A stretch of 64,000 nt of DNA. Source: Paenibacillus xylanexedens. Its GTDB lineage: Bacteria > Bacillota > Bacilli > Paenibacillales > Paenibacillaceae. The stretch is taken from the NCBI RefSeq assembly GCF_007676705.1, contig NZ_VEBF01000002.1, forward strand, positions 1,736,001-1,800,000, given 5' to 3'. This document shows, piece after piece, positions 1 through 9,082 of this stretch (its first letter is position 1; each line of letters opens with the position of its first letter). The translations under genes and the position numbers were made by a program. The notes below the pieces were generated by a model. That model searched no databases and was not told the origin of the DNA. It saw only the letters and a program-made list of their open reading frames with translations.

Positions 1-745
1 CGTCTCCAGCTTTGTTAACGTACTCACCGAACTCAAACCAGAATGGGGAGTAGAAAATGTGGTGAAGACCGAACGGAATTAATGACCGTTCCACGACTCC
101 GAAGATGAATGCCGACAATGTCGGGCTTGTATCTACCATGAAGTGAGACACAGCATTCAATCCATTTTGAATCGGTGGCCAGATAATCACCAGAAGCAAC
201 CCGATTAAGAGGGAAACAACCGAAGTGATAATCGGAACAAATCGTTTACCTGCAAAGAAACCCAGGTAAGACGGCAGTTCGATTTTGAAGAATCGATTGT
301 AACACAGCGCGGCGGCAATACCTATGATAATACCTCCGAACACGCCTGTACTTAATGTTGGGATACCCAGGATGCTGGCATAACCCGGTACTTCGCCGAT
401 CATTGCCGGGGTAACCCCTACTGCGGTACCCAGTGTGACGTTCATGACCAGATAACCGATGATGGCTGCTAGACCCGCAACCCCTTCGCCACCGGCCAAT
501 CCAACGGCTACACCAACGGCGAACAGCAATGCCAGATTATCGAATACGATCTGACCTGCGTTCATCATAATTGTTGCGATCGAATTCACCCAAGGGGTGT
601 CGAGCGCCGTTACATATTGCAAGAAATCCGGATTAACCAGCATGTTACCGATTCCGAGCAGCAAACCTGCCGCTGGCAGAATGGCTACAGGTAACATGAG
701 AGCTTTACCTACTCTTTGCAATACACCAAAAAGCTTTTTAAACAT
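1..745 (-). CDS. ptsG: PTS glucose transporter EIIC domain, 5' part of gene (PtsG)
   Basis: Only the N-terminal 248 codons are present; the gene runs off the left edge. The translation starts [20 protein letters not shown] and continues with [33 protein letters not shown] and the loop [18 protein letters not shown], all typical of the glucose-type EIIC membrane domain. PtsG imports glucose and phosphorylates it using phosphate relayed from HPr. The EIIB and EIIA domains expected downstream cannot be seen. The start is the ATG at 745, with AAAGGG about 15 bases upstream. The leader between this gene and glcT carries a promoter, an antiterminator and a terminator, so expression should be glucose-inducible through GlcT. 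An N-acetylglucosamine EIIC is less likely because of the adjacent glcT-type leader. Confidence 0.93.
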   Translation of the reverse strand, partial: MFKKLFGVLQRVGKALMLPVAILPAAGLLLGIGNMLVNPDFLQYVTALDTPWVNSIATIMMNAGQIVFDNLALLFAVGVAVGLAGGEGVAGLAAIIGYLVMNVTLGTAVGVTPAMIGEVPGYASILGIPTLSTGVFGGIIIGIAAALCYNRFFKIELPSYLGFFAGKRFVPIITSVVSLLIGLLLVIIWPPIQNGLNAVSHFMVDTSPTLSAFIFGVVERSLIPFGLHHIFYSPFWFEFGEYVNKAGD

Positions 746-802
746 CGCTTCGTTTACACCCTTTCGTCTAAGTTGTATGTTTGTATGCAAGCAAGGGAAC
801 AC

Positions 803-899
803 AAAAAAGGCATGAATTAACAAAGTGAAATGTGCCAACCTTGGGGTATAGCATACCCTGTATAAGGTAAGAACAATCACACTCTAATTAACTCATGCC
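803..899 (-). terminator. Conditional terminator in the ptsG leader
   Basis: On the minus strand GGCATGAGTTAA (899-888) can pair with TTAATTCATGCC (820-809) with a single G-U wobble, followed directly by six T. The stem encloses a long loop. Its 5' arm overlaps the proposed antiterminator, which is the arrangement used for GlcT control in Bacillus ptsG. Confidence 0.75.
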
Positions 900-922
900 T
901 GATCGAGTCAGTAACACGTCGC
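886..922 (-). promoter_or_regulatory. RAT antiterminator target for GlcT
   Basis: The minus strand reads GTGTTACTG, a short loop, then CAGGCATGAG. This resembles the ribonucleic antiterminator of the Bacillus ptsG leader, here compared from memory. It overlaps the 5' arm of the downstream terminator, so binding of active GlcT would prevent that terminator from forming. Confidence 0.65.
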
Positions 923-955
923 TTATGTTTATTCAGTTGCTTGATTACGGAGACC

Positions 956-984
956 ATTGTAGCACCAGTTCTAATCCATTGCAA
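956..984 (-). promoter_or_regulatory. SigA-type promoter of ptsG
   Basis: On the minus strand TTGCAA (984-979) and TACAAT (961-956) are separated by exactly 17 bases. The promoter lies between the glcT stop codon and the antiterminator, so the transcript starts just upstream of the RAT. Confidence 0.75.
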
Positions 985-1032
985 GCCTTTACACCAAAAA
1001 AATTATTCCCGCATTCCATCACTGGAATGATT

Positions 1033-1887
1033 TCACTTGTTCTCTTCTTCCTTCCGTTGATTCAGCCGTTGCAGATGAATGGTCAGGTACCCTACTTCCG
1101 CAGGATAAACTGGCAGATTCAACCTTTTTTCCATCACCTTGGTCAGCTTCCATGCAAGCGAGTACATTTCCGGATACTCCAACTTGAGCAACGAATCCAA
1201 TTTATGAAGCTCTTCGACTTTATCCCCCCGGCGTACACGCTCAAGGGCGAAACGAAGATGAGTCAGCAAACGGGAGTAGTCCAGTGATTCCGTTTCAAAC
1301 GAATAATCGAGTTGGTCGGACACCAAGTTCACCAGATCAGTGATCAATTGTGAATGTTCACGTACCTGAGATATATTTTGGTTGGTCATAGCGCTATAGA
1401 TATGAAGGGCAACAAAACCAATCTCGTCCATCCCCAAGTCTACTCCCATTCTCTCCTTGATCAGACGAACAGCGTATTCTCCCATCCGATATTCTTCAGG
1501 ATAAATCTCGCGGGTCTCATATAGAAATGGATTTTGTATGACAATTCCCTGTTCCTTGCGTTTTAACGCGAAAGAAATATGATCGGTTAATGCAATATGA
1601 ATATGTTCATTCAGAGGAACGTCCGTACGCTCTGCGATATACGTAATGACTTCGTTAATAATCTCGATCAAGGCTTCATCCACCTGTGGAAGAAGCTGCT
1701 TATACTGCTCTTGCTCCTGCTGGTTTTTCAAAATGAACATTTTCTCCACAGCCATCAGTGGAATGTGATCACTCGGTTTTCGGTTAAAACCAATGCCCTT
1801 ACCAATGACAACGACTTCCCCATGATCAGGATGCTGTGCAATGATTACATTATTGTTTAGCGCTTTATCTACATGCAGGCTGCTCAT
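1033..1887 (-). CDS. glcT: Transcriptional antiterminator GlcT (BglG family)
   Basis: A 284-residue RNA-binding antiterminator. Order of domains: an N-terminal CAT RNA-binding domain (LNNNVIIAQ, GKGIGFNRKPSDHI) over about 60 residues, then two PTS regulation domains with the conserved histidines in HIHIALTDHISFA, GEYAVRLI, LLTHLRFALER and GYLTIHLQRL. The family switches activity by EII- and HPr-dependent phosphorylation of these histidines. The downstream neighbour is ptsG with a matching RAT/terminator, so ptsG is the expected target. The longest frame begins at a GTG at 1908, but GAGGTG sits 6 bases before the ATG at 1887, which gives MSSLHVDKALNNN, so I use that start. Confidence 0.93.
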   Translation of the reverse strand: MSSLHVDKALNNNVIIAQHPDHGEVVVIGKGIGFNRKPSDHIPLMAVEKMFILKNQQEQEQYKQLLPQVDEALIEIINEVITYIAERTDVPLNEHIHIALTDHISFALKRKEQGIVIQNPFLYETREIYPEEYRMGEYAVRLIKERMGVDLGMDEIGFVALHIYSAMTNQNISQVREHSQLITDLVNLVSDQLDYSFETESLDYSRLLTHLRFALERVRRGDKVEELHKLDSLLKLEYPEMYSLAWKLTKVMEKRLNLPVYPAEVGYLTIHLQRLNQRKEEENK

Positions 1888-1904
1888 TGTTTGCACCTCA
1901 TTTT

Positions 1905-1935
1905 TCACACCATCTTAGGTGTGATAAGTCACACC
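1905..1935. repeat. Three TCACACC half-sites upstream of glcT
   Basis: TCACACC (1905-1911) and GGTGTGA (1918-1924) form an inverted repeat with a 6-base spacer, and a further TCACACC follows at 1929-1935. They sit 18-48 bases upstream of the glcT start, where an operator would lie. No known regulator is assigned. Confidence 0.45.
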
Positions 1936-1946
1936 CTGTTACGAAC

Positions 1947-1985
1947 GAAAAGACATCCGGAGCGGGCAAACCGCGCCGGACGTCT
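1947..1985 (-). terminator. Intrinsic terminator after the flotillin gene
   Basis: AGACATCCGG (1951-1960) pairs with CCGGACGTCT (1976-1985), and inner GCGG/CCGC pairs extend the stem. Four T follow on the minus strand. It closes the nfeD-floT transcription unit. Confidence 0.75.
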
Positions 1986-2052
1986 CGCTTAAAAAGTAAC
2001 AAAAATTCGCCTTAAGGTCAATAGAGCATACATACAACATTCGAGGTGTTTC

Positions 2053-3606
2053 TTACTCGTCTACTCCAGCTCTTTCCACAATCTTGTCGATTATAGAAGG
2101 AGTTGTCACGGCCTCGCTCTGTTGAATAGCAACCGGCGCAGGTGTTTTGGACTTGGTAAGGCCTTTAATCAGCTGCTCTACATCGATGCCGGATACGCTC
2201 TTAAGCATCTCTGGAGCCGTCGCCATAAGTTCCGTAACATAGTTACTTACCCGCGCTGCACCTTCTCCTTTACCTGTATCTACCACAGTCAGTTTATCAA
2301 TGGATGCAATCGGCTCGGCAATTTTGCCAGCCAGTTCAGGCAGCATTTTGACAATGATATCGAGGACAGCTGCTTCGCCAAACTTCTGGAACGCCTCGGC
2401 CAGTTTTTCCTTTGCTTCTGCTTCGGCAAGACCACGCAAACGAATAACTTCTGCATCGGCTGTACCTTTGGCAAGTTCCGCATCCGCCATGGCCTGACCT
2501 TCAAGCCGCTTCTGTTCAGCTGTTGCTTTGGCGTGTGTTTCGATGGAGTACTGTACTGCATCGGCTTCACGCATTCTTTTCGCTTTATCCGCTTCAGCAG
2601 CCTGCTCCACCGCATAACGATCCGCTTCTGCCTTTTTCTTCACTTCGGCATCATATTGCTTCTCACGTACGACGATTTCTTTTTCCTGCAGATCGATCTC
2701 ACGTTCTTTACGAACGAGTTCAACCTTCATTTCTTCTTCTACCACGGTCTGTCTCGCACGCGCTTCATGGATATGATATGCCTGATCGGCTTCCGCTTTT
2801 GCTGTATCCTGATCCCGCTTAAACGTGGCTACTTTCAGTTCCTTCTCTTTGGCTGCCTCGGCGATATTGGTATCCCGCAGCAACTCTGCTTTTTGGCCCT
2901 GTTCTTCCGCATTAGCCTTCTGAATACGCGCATCACGCATTGCTTCCGCTTCAGCAATCTCGGCATCACGCTTCACTGCCGCAATTCTCGGTTTACCGAG
3001 AGCGTCCAGGTAGCCCTGTTTGTCACGAACATCCTTGATGGTAAATGAGACAATTTGCAGACCCATTTTTTTCAAATCTCTGGCTGCTACGCCTTGAACC
3101 TCTTGGGCAAAACGATCCCGGTTCCGATATACTTCTTCCACCGTCATCGTACCGAGGATGGCCCGCAAATGCCCCTCCAGTACCTCCTGTGCTTCGCTTC
3201 TCAGCGCTTCTACAGGTTTACCGATGAATTGTTCAGCTGCGGTAGCAACGTCCTCTACGGCGCCCCCAACCTTGATAATAGCGACACCGTCCGCAATAAC
3301 CGGAACGCCTTGCTCCGTGTACACTTCAGGTGTGGAGACATCCAGCTTGTGAGACAACAAAGAGATAAACTCCGATTGCTGGAACACTGGCAGGATAAAT
3401 GCACCGCCACCACGAACAATTTTGATTTTTCGGCCAGAATCATCATCGGAAATATTTTTGCTACCCAGGAATGACCCCGTAACGATCATCGCTTCATCCG
3501 GTCCAACCGTTTTGTATCTCGCCCAGAAAGCCAAACCCAGAATCAGAATGACACCAACCACAACTATAGGAATCAACAAAACATCCCAGTTCAGATTTAA
3601 ATCCAT
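2053..3606 (-). CDS. floT: Flotillin-like SPFH protein (FloT/YuaG family)
   Basis: A 517-residue membrane-microdomain scaffold. A single hydrophobic N-terminal segment (about residues 9-28, LLIPIVVVGVILILGLAFW) anchors it. Next comes the SPFH/band-7 domain, including MIVTGSFLG and the VEEVYRNRDRFAQEV region. A long Glu/Ala/Lys-rich coiled coil follows (about residues 215-400), with repeated AEAEAMRDA and AEAEAKEKLAEAF stretches, then a C-terminal oligomerisation region. Length matches Bacillus FloT. It follows the NfeD-family gene by about 70 bases and probably shares its transcript. In Bacillus these proteins organise fluid or rigid membrane patches and support signalling and sporulation. 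Confidence 0.93.
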   Translation of the reverse strand: MDLNLNWDVLLIPIVVVGVILILGLAFWARYKTVGPDEAMIVTGSFLGSKNISDDDSGRKIKIVRGGGAFILPVFQQSEFISLLSHKLDVSTPEVYTEQGVPVIADGVAIIKVGGAVEDVATAAEQFIGKPVEALRSEAQEVLEGHLRAILGTMTVEEVYRNRDRFAQEVQGVAARDLKKMGLQIVSFTIKDVRDKQGYLDALGKPRIAAVKRDAEIAEAEAMRDARIQKANAEEQGQKAELLRDTNIAEAAKEKELKVATFKRDQDTAKAEADQAYHIHEARARQTVVEEEMKVELVRKEREIDLQEKEIVVREKQYDAEVKKKAEADRYAVEQAAEADKAKRMREADAVQYSIETHAKATAEQKRLEGQAMADAELAKGTADAEVIRLRGLAEAEAKEKLAEAFQKFGEAAVLDIIVKMLPELAGKIAEPIASIDKLTVVDTGKGEGAARVSNYVTELMATAPEMLKSVSGIDVEQLIKGLTKSKTPAPVAIQQSEAVTTPSIIDKIVERAGVDE

Positions 3607-3676
3607 TCCACATCTCTCCCCTTATTCATTCATGAGTGCTTAAACTACTTAGGTGATTAGGCTACTTTATAAATCT

Positions 3677-4204
3677 TTAAGTACATTTTTCATCCCATTC
3701 TGACACTCGCAGTACGCCATCTACGACATCCACCACGACAACACGTGCTCCCGCCGCAATGGGGAGGTGTTCAAAGCTGGATGCTGTTTGAATCGTACTT
3801 CCGGATGCAAAGCGGATCATCACTTCGCCAAAACCTTTTTCCGGCACGGGAATGGTAATTTCCCCAATTTTCCCTGATAACTCTTTCATTGAAAATGCAA
3901 TAGAGACATCGCTGTTACGCATCGGTTTGATATATGCGAAGAATACCAGCATGGCTGCAGCAATACCTATAAGCAGGGATAGTATTAGACCGGACATCGC
4001 ACTTGATGAACTATAACGTGTCAGCATAATGCCTGCACCACCAAAGGTTGTAATGGAACCAGCTAACACAACGGGTTTGAAAAAATCAAGGCCTGGCATT
4101 TCAAAAGCTCCGTCCAGCAAGCCATCAATCAAGTCACCCAGCACAAGGCTGACAACCGCAAATATCGCCCCTCCGATTAGACACCCCCAATAAATTGTTT
4201 CCAT
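3677..4204 (-). CDS. NfeD-like membrane protein (YuaF type)
   Basis: A 175-residue protein with three predicted transmembrane segments (near residues 6-22, 46-62 and 72-92) and a C-terminal soluble domain (SGKIGEITIPVPEKGFGEV, then ARVVVVDVVDGVLRVSEW). That domain fits the OB-fold of NfeD proteins. The upstream position next to a flotillin is the usual NfeD/SPFH pairing, as in Bacillus yuaF-yuaG. The ATG at 4204 is preceded by GAGGAGGAACAGGGG; the longer frame to 4255 would run through this ribosome binding site and is rejected. The molecular role of the family is unclear beyond assisting its flotillin partner. Confidence 0.85.
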   Translation of the reverse strand: METIYWGCLIGGAIFAVVSLVLGDLIDGLLDGAFEMPGLDFFKPVVLAGSITTFGGAGIMLTRYSSSSAMSGLILSLLIGIAAAMLVFFAYIKPMRNSDVSIAFSMKELSGKIGEITIPVPEKGFGEVMIRFASGSTIQTASSFEHLPIAAGARVVVVDVVDGVLRVSEWDEKCT

Positions 4205-4400
4205 CCCCTGTTCCTCCTCTCTCTGCCGCAAATTCATCCTAACTGAGCATTCCACATGTAAATAAATACGTAGCTAACATCAAAATGTTTCAAAATCTTT
4301 CCTCAAATGTATTCTGGAACCGATATTGGGTATTATCATGACATTCTGTTCTTCTTGCTTCATGTTTCTCCATCATTCTCGTGTATAGCCGAATACATGA

Positions 4401-4439
4401 AAAAACCGCAAGCCCCCATAAAGGAGACTTGCGGTTTTT
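4401..4439 (-). terminator. Terminator after the alcohol dehydrogenase
   Basis: AAAAACCGCAAG (4401-4412) and CTTGCGGTTTTT (4428-4439) form a perfect stem with runs of A and T on both sides, so it can work in either direction. On the minus strand it lies just after the dehydrogenase stop codon. The rest of the gap to 4205 shows no gene. Confidence 0.85.
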
Positions 4440-4484
4440 GGACAACAGAATATGTCCGTTCACTTGTCAGTGATTATAAAAGAA

Positions 4485-5648
4485 TTAAAGAGAAGCCTTG
4501 TAGATGGATACAACATCTTCCCGTTGCAGTTTCTTGAAGTTACCGAATGGACCAAACAACATCGCTTTGTCAGCCATTACGTCGATCTGGCTGTCATCGA
4601 TATCGTAATCTGCCAAACGGTTAGGTGCACCAATGGATGTCCAGAATTTGCTGAGCGCATCGATACCTTCTTCAGCAATCTGTCTGTCCGACTTGCCTTC
4701 AGGATTCACTTCGAACACATTGATCGCCAGACGTTTGAATCGATCCACATTGACATCCAAGTTATGTTTCATCCAGTGCGGGAACAAGATCGCAAGTCCA
4801 CCGCCGTGTGGGATATCATACACTGCGGATACCGCGTGTTCGATATTATGTGTTGCCCAGTCTCCTGCAAGACCCATATTCAGTACGCCATTCAATGCCA
4901 TCGTTCCGCAATACAGAATGGTTTCGCGCAGCTCATAGTTCTCCAGATCTTCAACCAGACGCGGCGCTGCTTCCATTACGGTGCGCAGAATCGTCTCACA
5001 GAAGCCCAGTTGAACTGGTGTGTTCGCGTCCAGATGGAAGTAATGCTCCAATACGTGAGACATCATATCCACCATGCCGTATACCGTTTGGTCCAGTGGA
5101 ACAGTGTATGTATTCACCGGATCCAGGATAGAGAATGCAGGGAATGAGTATGCGCTGCCCCACCCCAGTTTTTCTTGAGTATCCTGATTCGTAATAACCG
5201 AACCGGAGTTCATCTCCGAACCAGTTGCTGCCATGGTCAATACAGTACCAAGTGGAAGAGCGTCTTGTGCAACGGCTTTGCGCTGAGCAAAATCCCACAT
5301 ATCACCATCATACTTGGCACCTACAGCAATCGCTTTGGAACAATCCAGTACACTGCCGCCACCTACAGCGAGGATCAGGTCGATGTTATTTGTTTTGCAG
5401 AGGTCTACCCCTTTGTGCACGGTAGAAAGACGCGGGTTAGGTTCCACGCCAGCAAGTTCAGTCACTTCTGCTCCAGCTTCCTTAAGCAAACCGATCACTT
5501 GATCATACAGCCCACTGCGTTTGATACTGCCGCCACCATATACAAGCAGAACCCGTTTACCGTATTTCGGCACTTCTGTTTTTAATGCTTCCAGTTGTCC
5601 TTTGCCGAAAATCAGCCGGGTTGGATTATAGAATTGGAAAGATCTCAT
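4485..5648 (-). CDS. Iron-dependent alcohol dehydrogenase (butanol dehydrogenase type, YugJ/BdhA family)
   Basis: A 387-residue group III alcohol dehydrogenase that reduces aldehydes to alcohols with NAD(P)H. It starts [17 protein letters not shown], typical of YugJ/BdhA. The dinucleotide-binding turn is [15 protein letters not shown]. Metal ligands are visible in the [19 protein letters not shown] segment (Asp and His) and in the signature [20 protein letters not shown]. The substrate cannot be read from sequence; butanal/ethanal-type or methylglyoxal-type substrates are all possible. The long frame begins at a TTG inside the ribosome binding site, so the ATG at 5648 is used, with GGAGG 11 bases before it. 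A promoter with an inverted repeat over the likely transcription start lies immediately upstream. Confidence 0.9.
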   Translation of the reverse strand: MRSFQFYNPTRLIFGKGQLEALKTEVPKYGKRVLLVYGGGSIKRSGLYDQVIGLLKEAGAEVTELAGVEPNPRLSTVHKGVDLCKTNNIDLILAVGGGSVLDCSKAIAVGAKYDGDMWDFAQRKAVAQDALPLGTVLTMAATGSEMNSGSVITNQDTQEKLGWGSAYSFPAFSILDPVNTYTVPLDQTVYGMVDMMSHVLEHYFHLDANTPVQLGFCETILRTVMEAAPRLVEDLENYELRETILYCGTMALNGVLNMGLAGDWATHNIEHAVSAVYDIPHGGGLAILFPHWMKHNLDVNVDRFKRLAINVFEVNPEGKSDRQIAEEGIDALSKFWTSIGAPNRLADYDIDDSQIDVMADKAMLFGPFGNFKKLQREDVVSIYKASL

Positions 5649-5666
5649 ATCTATTGTCGCCTCCAA

Positions 5667-5723
5667 TGGAGTTTAGAATTTTTGTGCAACTCCAATTATA
5701 GTACCCTGTTTATAGAAAAACAA
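5667..5723 (-). promoter_or_regulatory. Promoter and possible operator of the alcohol dehydrogenase
   Basis: On the minus strand TTGTTT (5723-5718) and TATAAT (5700-5695) are 17 bases apart. Directly downstream, TGGAGTT (5694-5688) and AACTCCA (5673-5667) form a 7-base inverted repeat across the expected start of transcription. This could be a repressor site or a leader hairpin. Confidence 0.6.
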
Positions 5724-5740
5724 ATCGATAGTCACTCACT

Positions 5741-6328
5741 TTATAACAACCCGTTAATCTCCAAATGTGCTCTAAACATCTCGCTTGTTGAAGGCAAATT
5801 CTCAGCGTCCACCCATGTTTCGGTGGCCCATAACCCAGCCTGTTTGAATGCCCGAGGACAATGAATAAAGCACTCTTCCACATCCACAATGACAGCTGCA
5901 CCTATGGTTTTACCACTCCAGCCCATACTGGCGATGAATTCCTCATCCTTGGTAATGGATGCTCTACCATTAATACGCAGCACTTCATTCAGACCCGGAA
6001 TCAAAAAAAGCATACCAATACCAGGGTTAGACAACATGTTCAACAACGAGTCTATCCGCCGATTGCCTGGGCGCTCGGGATAAACGAGCCGATATGTATC
6101 ATAGACTTTCACAAATCCCGCTCCATCGCCCCGTGGCGATACATCGCTATTTCCATCCCGATCGGATGTTGAGAGGAAAAACAAAGGTGACATGGATAGA
6201 AAATTCTGAACATGTGAATCCACAAATGAGATTGCCTTGTTACGCACATGTTCATGGGGTTCCCCCACCATGCTTTGCAGTTCCTCCGCATCTGTAATCA
6301 ATGGAATATTCAATGCCTTCTTTTCCAA
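5741..6328 (-). CDS. Pyridoxamine 5'-phosphate oxidase family protein (PPOX split-barrel)
   Basis: A 195-residue flavin-binding split-barrel protein. The segment FFLSTSDRDGNSDVSPRGD is the typical PPOX strand-turn with the S-P-R-G-D phosphate-binding part, and NPGIGMLFLIPGLNEVLRINGRA is the central barrel. Residues CPRAFKQAGLW near the C terminus match the subfamily often annotated as MSMEG_1061-type. The substrate is unknown; this subfamily is not pyridoxine-pathway PdxH, which is longer and has a different C terminus. The start is a TTG with GGGG 8 bases upstream. It stands alone between the dehydrogenase promoter and the galT terminator. Confidence 0.8.
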   Translation of the reverse strand: MEKKALNIPLITDAEELQSMVGEPHEHVRNKAISFVDSHVQNFLSMSPLFFLSTSDRDGNSDVSPRGDGAGFVKVYDTYRLVYPERPGNRRIDSLLNMLSNPGIGMLFLIPGLNEVLRINGRASITKDEEFIASMGWSGKTIGAAVIVDVEECFIHCPRAFKQAGLWATETWVDAENLPSTSEMFRAHLEINGLL

Positions 6329-6423
6329 TTCTTTAACCCCATTCCCTCAATTCATTGTGTTACTCTAGGACTTCTCTCCATTATAACTGGCTCGGAGGTT
6401 CATTCCAATGCGTACCCATGACA

Positions 6424-6455
6424 AGAACACCCGCTCCTGATTGGGCGGGTGTTCT
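6424..6455 (-). terminator. Hairpin after galT
   Basis: AGAACACCCGC (6424-6434) and GCGGGTGTTCT (6445-6455) form an 11-bp perfect stem. The T run after it on the minus strand is short (CTTGT), so termination may be partial. It lies 24 bases after the galT stop codon. Confidence 0.6.
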
Positions 6456-6478
6456 GGATTTGTTGATTATATTGATTA

Positions 6479-8077
6479 TTATTCAGTGTATCCCATGCTG
6501 CTCACAAAACGACGGAAAGCCTGGCGTCCTGCTTCATCATGTTTGTAGACACCTGCATGCTCCAGAATCTCGGCGAATTTCAAGCCGACTTCCTGCTGTA
6601 CAATGGCAACGGCTTGTTCTTTGTCCAGCTTAGGACCAAACCGTTCAATCAATTCTTCCGCCCAGCCCAGATGCTTGTTCAAGACATGATCGGAAGCTTT
6701 AGCCGCTTCAGCAAGCTTGGCATCTCCAGCGAGGATATCCGCGATACTGTCCAGTTCTTCTTTCAAGCGACCTGGCAGAATGGCAAGTCCCATCACTTCG
6801 ATCAGACCAATGTTCTCTTTTTTCAAATGGTGCATCTCACGGTGCGGATGGAAAATCCCTTCAGGATGCACATCATTCGTGCGGTTGTTACGTAAGACGA
6901 GATCCATCTCATACCCACCGTCTGCAATGCGACGAACGATTGGTGTTACCGTATTGTGTGGTACCTGTTCCCCATCCACTTCACTGAATGCCTCGATATC
7001 CACAGCAGAATCACTGTAGAGCTTCCACGCTTCATATACAGCATTACCTGCTTCAAGCAACTCTGCAGGATCGTGTGAAGCTAAACGCATTACAGACATC
7101 GGCCATTTTACGAGACTCAGTGTAAGCCCAGGTGCATCCGCATGGCGGAAGACAGCCTCAGGCTGTGCATTTTGAATCGCGAACGTATGACGTCCGCCCT
7201 GGAAATGGTCATGTGTCAGAATGGATCCACCTACGATAGGCAAATCAGCGTTAGATCCGATAAAGTAATGCGGGTACTCCCCGACAAAGGCAAGCAGTCT
7301 GCGCAGCGTATCCTTTGTCAGCTTCATCGGCACATGATCATGATGGAAAATGATGCAGTGCTCGTTGTAGTACACATACGGCGAGTATTGGAACAACCAA
7401 GGCTCGTTGTTAAGCTCCAACGGAATGACTCTCAGATTCTGGCGGGCCGGGTGATTCACCCGACCAGCGTAGCCTACATTTTCACGACACAGCTGGCACT
7501 TTGGATATACCGGAGGCGGAAGCAATTTCGCCATGGCAATTTCCTTTGGACTTTTCTCCGGCTTCGACAGGTTAATGGTAATCTCCATGTCTCCATAGGC
7601 CGTGTCCTGTGTCCAGTAGACGTTCTTCGAGATCCGATCCATCCGGATATAGTTGGAGTTAATTGACAAGTCATAGAACTGAGAGGTGGCTGCTTCAATG
7701 CCTTCCGTTTGCTCCGTGTGGCGGAATGCGCGTACCACTTCGGATGGGCGAGCCATTAGATGGCCCATGATTTTGGCATCCAGCAAATCACGGAACGTAT
7801 CGCTATTTTCAGGAATGAGTCCAATAGTGAATCCATAGTCAATCAACGTATCCAGCATAGCTTGTGGACCATCGGGCACAGTGGTGTCCAACTCTCCGGC
7901 ATAAGGCTCTGAGAATCCGAATTGTTCAAGCAGTAGGTTGCGGCTATAATCCCAATCCGCTTCCTCGATTAATTGTTTCTGCAAGGCAAATGCAACCAGA
8001 CGTTCAATGGCATGCAGTGCTTCCTGCTGCTCCGGTGTCCGCTCTGTGGCACCTGCTGCAATATGAGTCTGTGACAT
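6479..8077 (-). CDS. galT: Galactose-1-phosphate uridylyltransferase, class II
   Basis: A 532-residue cytoplasmic enzyme of the Leloir pathway, which exchanges UMP between UDP-glucose and galactose-1-phosphate. Length and sequence (KLLPPPVYPKCQLCRENVGYAGR, GGSILTHDHFQGGRHTFAI, FHPHREMHHLKKENIGLIEVMG) are those of the Bacillus-type GalT, about 500 residues and distinct from the 350-residue E. coli type. The H-D-H-F-Q-G-G segment holds the histidine expected to carry UMP. GGAGGCG precedes the ATG by 10 bases. It is the third gene of galK-galE-galT, 14 bases after galE. Confidence 0.96.
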   Translation of the reverse strand: MSQTHIAAGATERTPEQQEALHAIERLVAFALQKQLIEEADWDYSRNLLLEQFGFSEPYAGELDTTVPDGPQAMLDTLIDYGFTIGLIPENSDTFRDLLDAKIMGHLMARPSEVVRAFRHTEQTEGIEAATSQFYDLSINSNYIRMDRISKNVYWTQDTAYGDMEITINLSKPEKSPKEIAMAKLLPPPVYPKCQLCRENVGYAGRVNHPARQNLRVIPLELNNEPWLFQYSPYVYYNEHCIIFHHDHVPMKLTKDTLRRLLAFVGEYPHYFIGSNADLPIVGGSILTHDHFQGGRHTFAIQNAQPEAVFRHADAPGLTLSLVKWPMSVMRLASHDPAELLEAGNAVYEAWKLYSDSAVDIEAFSEVDGEQVPHNTVTPIVRRIADGGYEMDLVLRNNRTNDVHPEGIFHPHREMHHLKKENIGLIEVMGLAILPGRLKEELDSIADILAGDAKLAEAAKASDHVLNKHLGWAEELIERFGPKLDKEQAVAIVQQEVGLKFAEILEHAGVYKHDEAGRQAFRRFVSSMGYTE

Positions 8078-8091
8078 AAGGTATTCGCCTC

Positions 8092-9081
8092 CTAGTTTTT
8101 TCCGTAGCCGTCAGGACGTGATTGGTGCCAGCTCCAAGCGCTTTGAATAACATCTTCCAGATTGGTCCATTTCGGATTCCAGCCCAGGACAGATCTCGCT
8201 TTTGCAGATGAAGCTACCAGCACAGCCGGGTCACCTGCACGACGTGGCTCCTGCACAACCGGGATATCGAGGCCAGTCACTTTTTTGGCTGTTTCGATCA
8301 CTTGTTTTACCGAGAATCCTGTACCATTACCAAGGTTGAACACATTACTGTTCTCACCTTTGCGAAGATAATCTACTGCACGCAGATGCGCATCAGCCAA
8401 GTCGCTCACGTGGATGTAGTCACGGATACATGTTCCATCTTCTGTTGCATAGTCGTCACCAAACACGGCGATGTGCGGGCGTTGTTTCAAAGCTGTTTGC
8501 AGTACGAGTGGAATCAAGTGACTCTCTGGCTGGTGATCTTCACCAATTTTACCACTGTCATGAGCACCAGCTGCATTGAAGTAACGCAGGGAAACGTATT
8601 TGATATCCTGAACTTTATCGAACCATGACATCATGCGTTCCATCATCAGCTTCGTTTCTCCGTATACGTTGGTTGGCTCTGTACGATCGCTCTCTTCGAT
8701 TGGCACTTTCTCAGGCTCACCGTAGGTAGCTGCTGTAGAGGAGAAGACGATGCGGCGTACGTTCGCTGCATTCATCGCTTCCAACAGACAGAGTGTACCA
8801 AACACGTTGTTGTCATAATATTTAACCGGGTCTTTCATACTCTCGCCTACGAGTGAGTTGGCTGCAAAGTGAATGACTGCATCGATTGAATTCTCAGCGA
8901 ACAGCTTCGCCAGAATTTCTTTGTCACGCAGATCCCCTTCATACAACTTACCGCCAAGCAACGCCTCACGATGCCCTGTCTGTAGGTTATCCAGTACCAC
9001 AACCTCTTCTCCACGTTCCAACAATGCTGCTACCGTATGAGACCCAATATACCCTGCTCCACCTGTCACCAAAATTGCCAT
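8092..9081 (-). CDS. galE: UDP-glucose 4-epimerase
   Basis: A 329-residue short-chain dehydrogenase-fold epimerase that interconverts UDP-galactose and UDP-glucose with bound NAD. The Rossmann motif GGAGYIGSHT is at residues 6-15. The catalytic Ser/Tyr/Lys set is in FSSTAATYG and NVYGETKLMMERM, and SLRYFNAAGA follows. The gene starts one base after the galK stop, and its ribosome binding site (GGAGGCG) lies inside the galK 3' end, so the two are translationally coupled. It regenerates UDP-glucose for GalT. Confidence 0.97.
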   Translation of the reverse strand: MAILVTGGAGYIGSHTVAALLERGEEVVVLDNLQTGHREALLGGKLYEGDLRDKEILAKLFAENSIDAVIHFAANSLVGESMKDPVKYYDNNVFGTLCLLEAMNAANVRRIVFSSTAATYGEPEKVPIEESDRTEPTNVYGETKLMMERMMSWFDKVQDIKYVSLRYFNAAGAHDSGKIGEDHQPESHLIPLVLQTALKQRPHIAVFGDDYATEDGTCIRDYIHVSDLADAHLRAVDYLRKGENSNVFNLGNGTGFSVKQVIETAKKVTGLDIPVVQEPRRAGDPAVLVASSAKARSVLGWNPKWTNLEDVIQSAWSWHQSRPDGYGKN

Positions 9082-9082
9082 T

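Noticed and set aside
2122..3048. 308-codon plus-strand frame
   Set aside because: Antisense to the Glu/Ala-rich coiled coil of the flotillin gene, which gives Phe/Cys/Leu-rich antisense frames.
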